Below are positions 14,022-14,430 of a stretch of 14,430 nt of DNA, piece by piece. Numbering within the stretch: position 1 is the first letter of the stretch; each line of letters begins with the position of its first letter. The stretch is from assembly GCA_031266255.1 (NCBI GenBank), contig JAISBK010000177.1, positions 1 to 14,430 on the forward strand. Direction: 5' to 3'. The translations under genes and the position numbers were made by a program. The notes under the pieces were generated by a model. It was not told where the DNA came from and searched no databases. It saw only the letters and a list, made by a program, of their open reading frames with translations. Source of the DNA: Treponema sp. (GTDB lineage Bacteria > Spirochaetota > Spirochaetia > Treponematales > Breznakiellaceae).

Positions 14022-14430
14022 TTAGCGGTTCTTTTTAGCAAAGGGCGATAAAACCGAAAGCCCCTCGCAAAGGTCGGTTCCGTTCATTACGGTCATCTCG
14101 CCATATCGGATTACATATCTGAATGTCCCCTTTAATACGCTGCCTTCCAGAACGAATACGCTATTTCCTGAAACATGTACCTTATATGCCGCCGCCGTTC
14201 CTGAAATAGCTATCGTTCCCACCGCGGTAATCTCGAAGTTGGGCGTTGACGACGGGTTGGCTATGGCATACCAGCTTCCAATGAGTTCAACCGGAACGCC
14301 CTGGAGGGTGGCGTCGGATTTGATAAACGGCGACGCGGATTCTATATCCTTAAAATCTTCCGTCCCAAGGGTCATGGTCAACTCGCCGTTTTTATTAATG
14401 GAATAATAGAATGATCCCATTACCTTACCA
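14022..14430 (-). CDS. Repeat-domain protein with lipocalin-like G-x-W-Y motif, C-terminal part (5' end outside window)
   Basis: The frame stays open to the right edge, reading GKV before the first Met at 14420, so the gene probably starts outside. The visible part holds one full unit of about 95 residues and the end of the one before. Counting from Met 14420, residues 2-34 (GSFYYSI...SPFIK) and 98-129 (GTFRYVI...SPFAK) align with 13 identities over about 32 positions, including G-E-x-T, G-T and S-P-F. In the full unit GSWYAIAN (48-55) resembles the G-x-W-(Y/F) start of lipocalin-type barrels, and the rest is beta-prone with many Gly, Ser and Thr. A surface or exported ligand-binding protein is possible but the N-terminus is not visible. 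AAGG just before Met 14420 could mark a real start; the repeat match across it argues against that. The function is unknown. Confidence 0.72.
   Translation of the reverse strand, partial: GKVMGSFYYSINKNGELTMTLGTEDFKDIESASPFIKSDATLQGVPVELIGSWYAIANPSSTPNFEITAVGTIAISGTAAAYKVHVSGNSVFVLEGSVLKGTFRYVIRYGEMTVMNGTDLCEGLSVLSPFAKKNR

Noticed and set aside
13961..14038. 25-codon plus-strand frame right after AAGGAGGT
   Set aside because: The binding-site-like word is too close to the ATG, and the frame crosses the minus-strand promoter and the end of the repeat protein gene; chance is the simpler explanation.

Overview
The window looks like chromosomal core sequence from a spirochaete, most likely a Treponema-type organism. 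The evidence is the gene content and order (SpoVG, a long L25/CTC protein, TilS directly before FtsH), spirochaete-style short lipoprotein signals on an HtrA-like protease and an ApbE/Ftp-like flavin transferase, and a periplasmic cyclophilin-FKBP fusion. Base composition is about balanced. I see no transposase, integrase, phage gene or CRISPR array. The species assignment is an inference from family knowledge; no search was possible.

Layout. (1) 1-1833, plus strand: the 3' end of yqeK, a divergent LytR-CpsA-Psr (LCP) protein and rsfS, with overlapping reading frames as in a tight operon. (2) 1834-2557: a perfect 14-bp inverted repeat lies between rsfS and a minus-strand gene for a small, extremely acidic protein with regularly spaced phenylalanines. 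That gene has two good sigma70-like promoters, divergent from ispE. (3) 2558-8136, plus strand: ispE, spoVG, tRNA-Gln(UUG), rplY, tilS, ftsH. This is a shortened version of the Bacillus order ispE...spoVG...ctc...tilS...ftsH. The tRNA 3' end sits only three bases before the rplY ribosome binding site. (4) 8138-11826, plus strand: an exported protein with five Asp-rich calcium-loop-like motifs starts one base after ftsH, followed by a lipoprotein serine protease of the HtrA type. (5) 11855-13908, minus strand: a periplasmic cyclophilin-FKBP double prolyl isomerase and an ApbE-type lipoprotein, transcribed from a recognisable promoter and converging on the protease gene. (6) 14022 to the right edge, minus strand: the C-terminal part of a protein built of about 95-residue repeats with a lipocalin-like G-x-W-Y motif.

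How the genes fit together. The left half is translation and housekeeping: ribosome silencing factor, L25, tRNA-Gln, lysidine synthetase, and the MEP isoprenoid pathway. The right half is envelope protein quality control: FtsH in the inner membrane, a lipid-anchored HtrA-like protease, a periplasmic double prolyl isomerase and an unknown exported protein between the two proteases. The items most worth a second look are the acidic Phe-periodic protein with its two promoters, the exported Asp-loop protein, the degenerate LCP active site, the tRNA-rplY junction, the double immunophilin and the repeat protein at the right edge.
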